DNA from: Bdellovibrionia bacterium
GTDB taxonomy: Bacteria; Bdellovibrionota; Bdellovibrionia; Bdellovibrionales; JAGQZY01
Length of the DNA: 64,000 nt
Assembly (NCBI GenBank): GCA_030427805.1
Contig: JAUICP010000001.1
Span: 1,146,555 to 1,210,554, forward strand
Reading direction: 5' to 3'
Positions within the stretch are counted from its first letter, which is position 1. Every line of letters starts with the position of its first letter. Below the pieces are notes generated by a model. The model was not told where the DNA came from, made no database searches, and worked only from the letters and a program-made list of their open reading frames with translations. A program made the translations under genes and the position numbers. This document shows, piece by piece, positions 63,475 to 64,000 of this stretch.

Positions 63475-64000
63475 GACCAACCTTAAGATAAATTGTTAAG
63501 TTTCAGATCACAGACTCTAAATTTTTATCTAACTAGCTACCCAGAGAATTTAGGTACAATGTAAGTGCCAGGTATGAATGGAGCTTTTCAAGTCTAAACT
63601 GTTAGTATCTTTGGAATCTCAATTTGAAACAGTGTCGATGGCTTACAGAGCTGTTGATAAAATGAGCGACTGAGATGTACAAAGGCACTTCGAAAGCAGT
63701 CCTGCTACCCCATCCAATGGGAGTTCGCACAAGAAAACACTCTGAGAGTTTTTCACGAAGGGAATCAAGAGAATTTGAAATTGAGGAGACGAGAGTCGAA
63801 GGGAATGTAGATCAACTACATGACCGAGGCCGAGTCGAACTCAAGTTTCAAATTGTCGAAGATTACCTGAAGTGAAAATGGATGGGGTCTCATGTAGTGG
63901 CCTAAGTGTTTAATATTACTTAACTTAGTTTGAACCATGCTACCACGTGCAACCACCTTAGTCCTGCTCGCGAAAAAGCTTAATAACTTGAGAGTCATTT
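63475..64000. other. Gene-poor right edge
   Basis: 526 bases with no convincing gene. Short open frames (66 aa plus at 63675; 60 aa minus at 63816-63998) lack ribosome sites and recognisable domains. No clear promoter, repeat or mobile-element end seen. Confidence 0.5.

Noticed and set aside
63675..63875. 66-aa plus-strand open frame at the right edge
   Set aside because: No ribosome binding site, no signal peptide or domain, and unusual charged composition; probably chance.
63816..63998. Minus-strand 60-aa frame as a transposase fragment
   Set aside because: No recognisable catalytic motif, terminal inverted repeats or target duplication to support a mobile element.

Overview
The window looks like a chromosomal segment from a predatory-type bacterium of the Bdellovibrionota (Bdellovibrionales/Oligoflexia). 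This is an inference. It rests on a TIGR02147-family regulator, a lipoprotein signal ending in FQNC, many secreted or lipid-anchored proteins of unknown family, several envelope hydrolases (SLT transglycosylase, amidase, GH20-like, S8, S41 and M4-like peptidases), and a Gram-negative envelope (TonB receptor, porin-like barrels). Moderate GC, short intergenic gaps and frequent GTG/TTG starts fit this. I see no tRNA, rRNA, CRISPR array, prophage or intact insertion sequence.

Layout. 1-8 kb: a subtilase cut by the window edge, HutI, a pilin-like peptide, an acyltransferase divergent from glycerol kinase, then a thermolysin-like lipoprotein followed directly by a separate propeptide-like protein. 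9-16 kb: a structured intergenic RNA candidate, a large TPR/SLT transglycosylase, and an oligopeptide ABC system without ATPases. 16-25.7 kb: YchF, a hybrid histidine kinase, a TonB receptor, an M50-like (degenerate) membrane protein with two cNMP domains plus a GspG-like partner, and a Sco1/PCuAC copper-delivery pair. 25.7-32.5 kb: two compact minus-strand housekeeping operons (prs-rplY-pth-queuosine precursor transporter; amidase-rph-rdgB-S41 peptidase). 32.5-33 kb: an intergenic block with facing intrinsic terminators, a small-RNA candidate.

33-44 kb: a coiled-coil/SH3 protein, an MscS channel, FolC, a NUDIX enzyme, a CoA-transferase-type enzyme, and a zinc-type uptake cluster (small HxDHDDH protein, porin-like barrel, ZnuA-like binding protein, ABC-3 permease, HEFAH protein) with no ATPase. 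44-57 kb: three paralogous membrane histidine kinases, one of which has Gln in place of the phospho-acceptor His; a D-2-hydroxyacid dehydrogenase; a TPR/winged-helix regulator; and a c-type cytochrome/YceI/CXXCH-barrel operon. 57-64 kb: a TIGR02147 regulator flanked on both sides by related AT-rich elements, a HEASH lipoprotein and a GH20-like secreted protein.

The strongest candidates for undescribed biology are the split protease/propeptide pair, the M50-like cNMP-sensing membrane protein with its GspG-like partner, the kinase trio with a His-less member, and two structured intergenic regions (9.1-9.3 kb and 32.54-32.69 kb). All functional statements come from motif recognition by eye. No database search was run.
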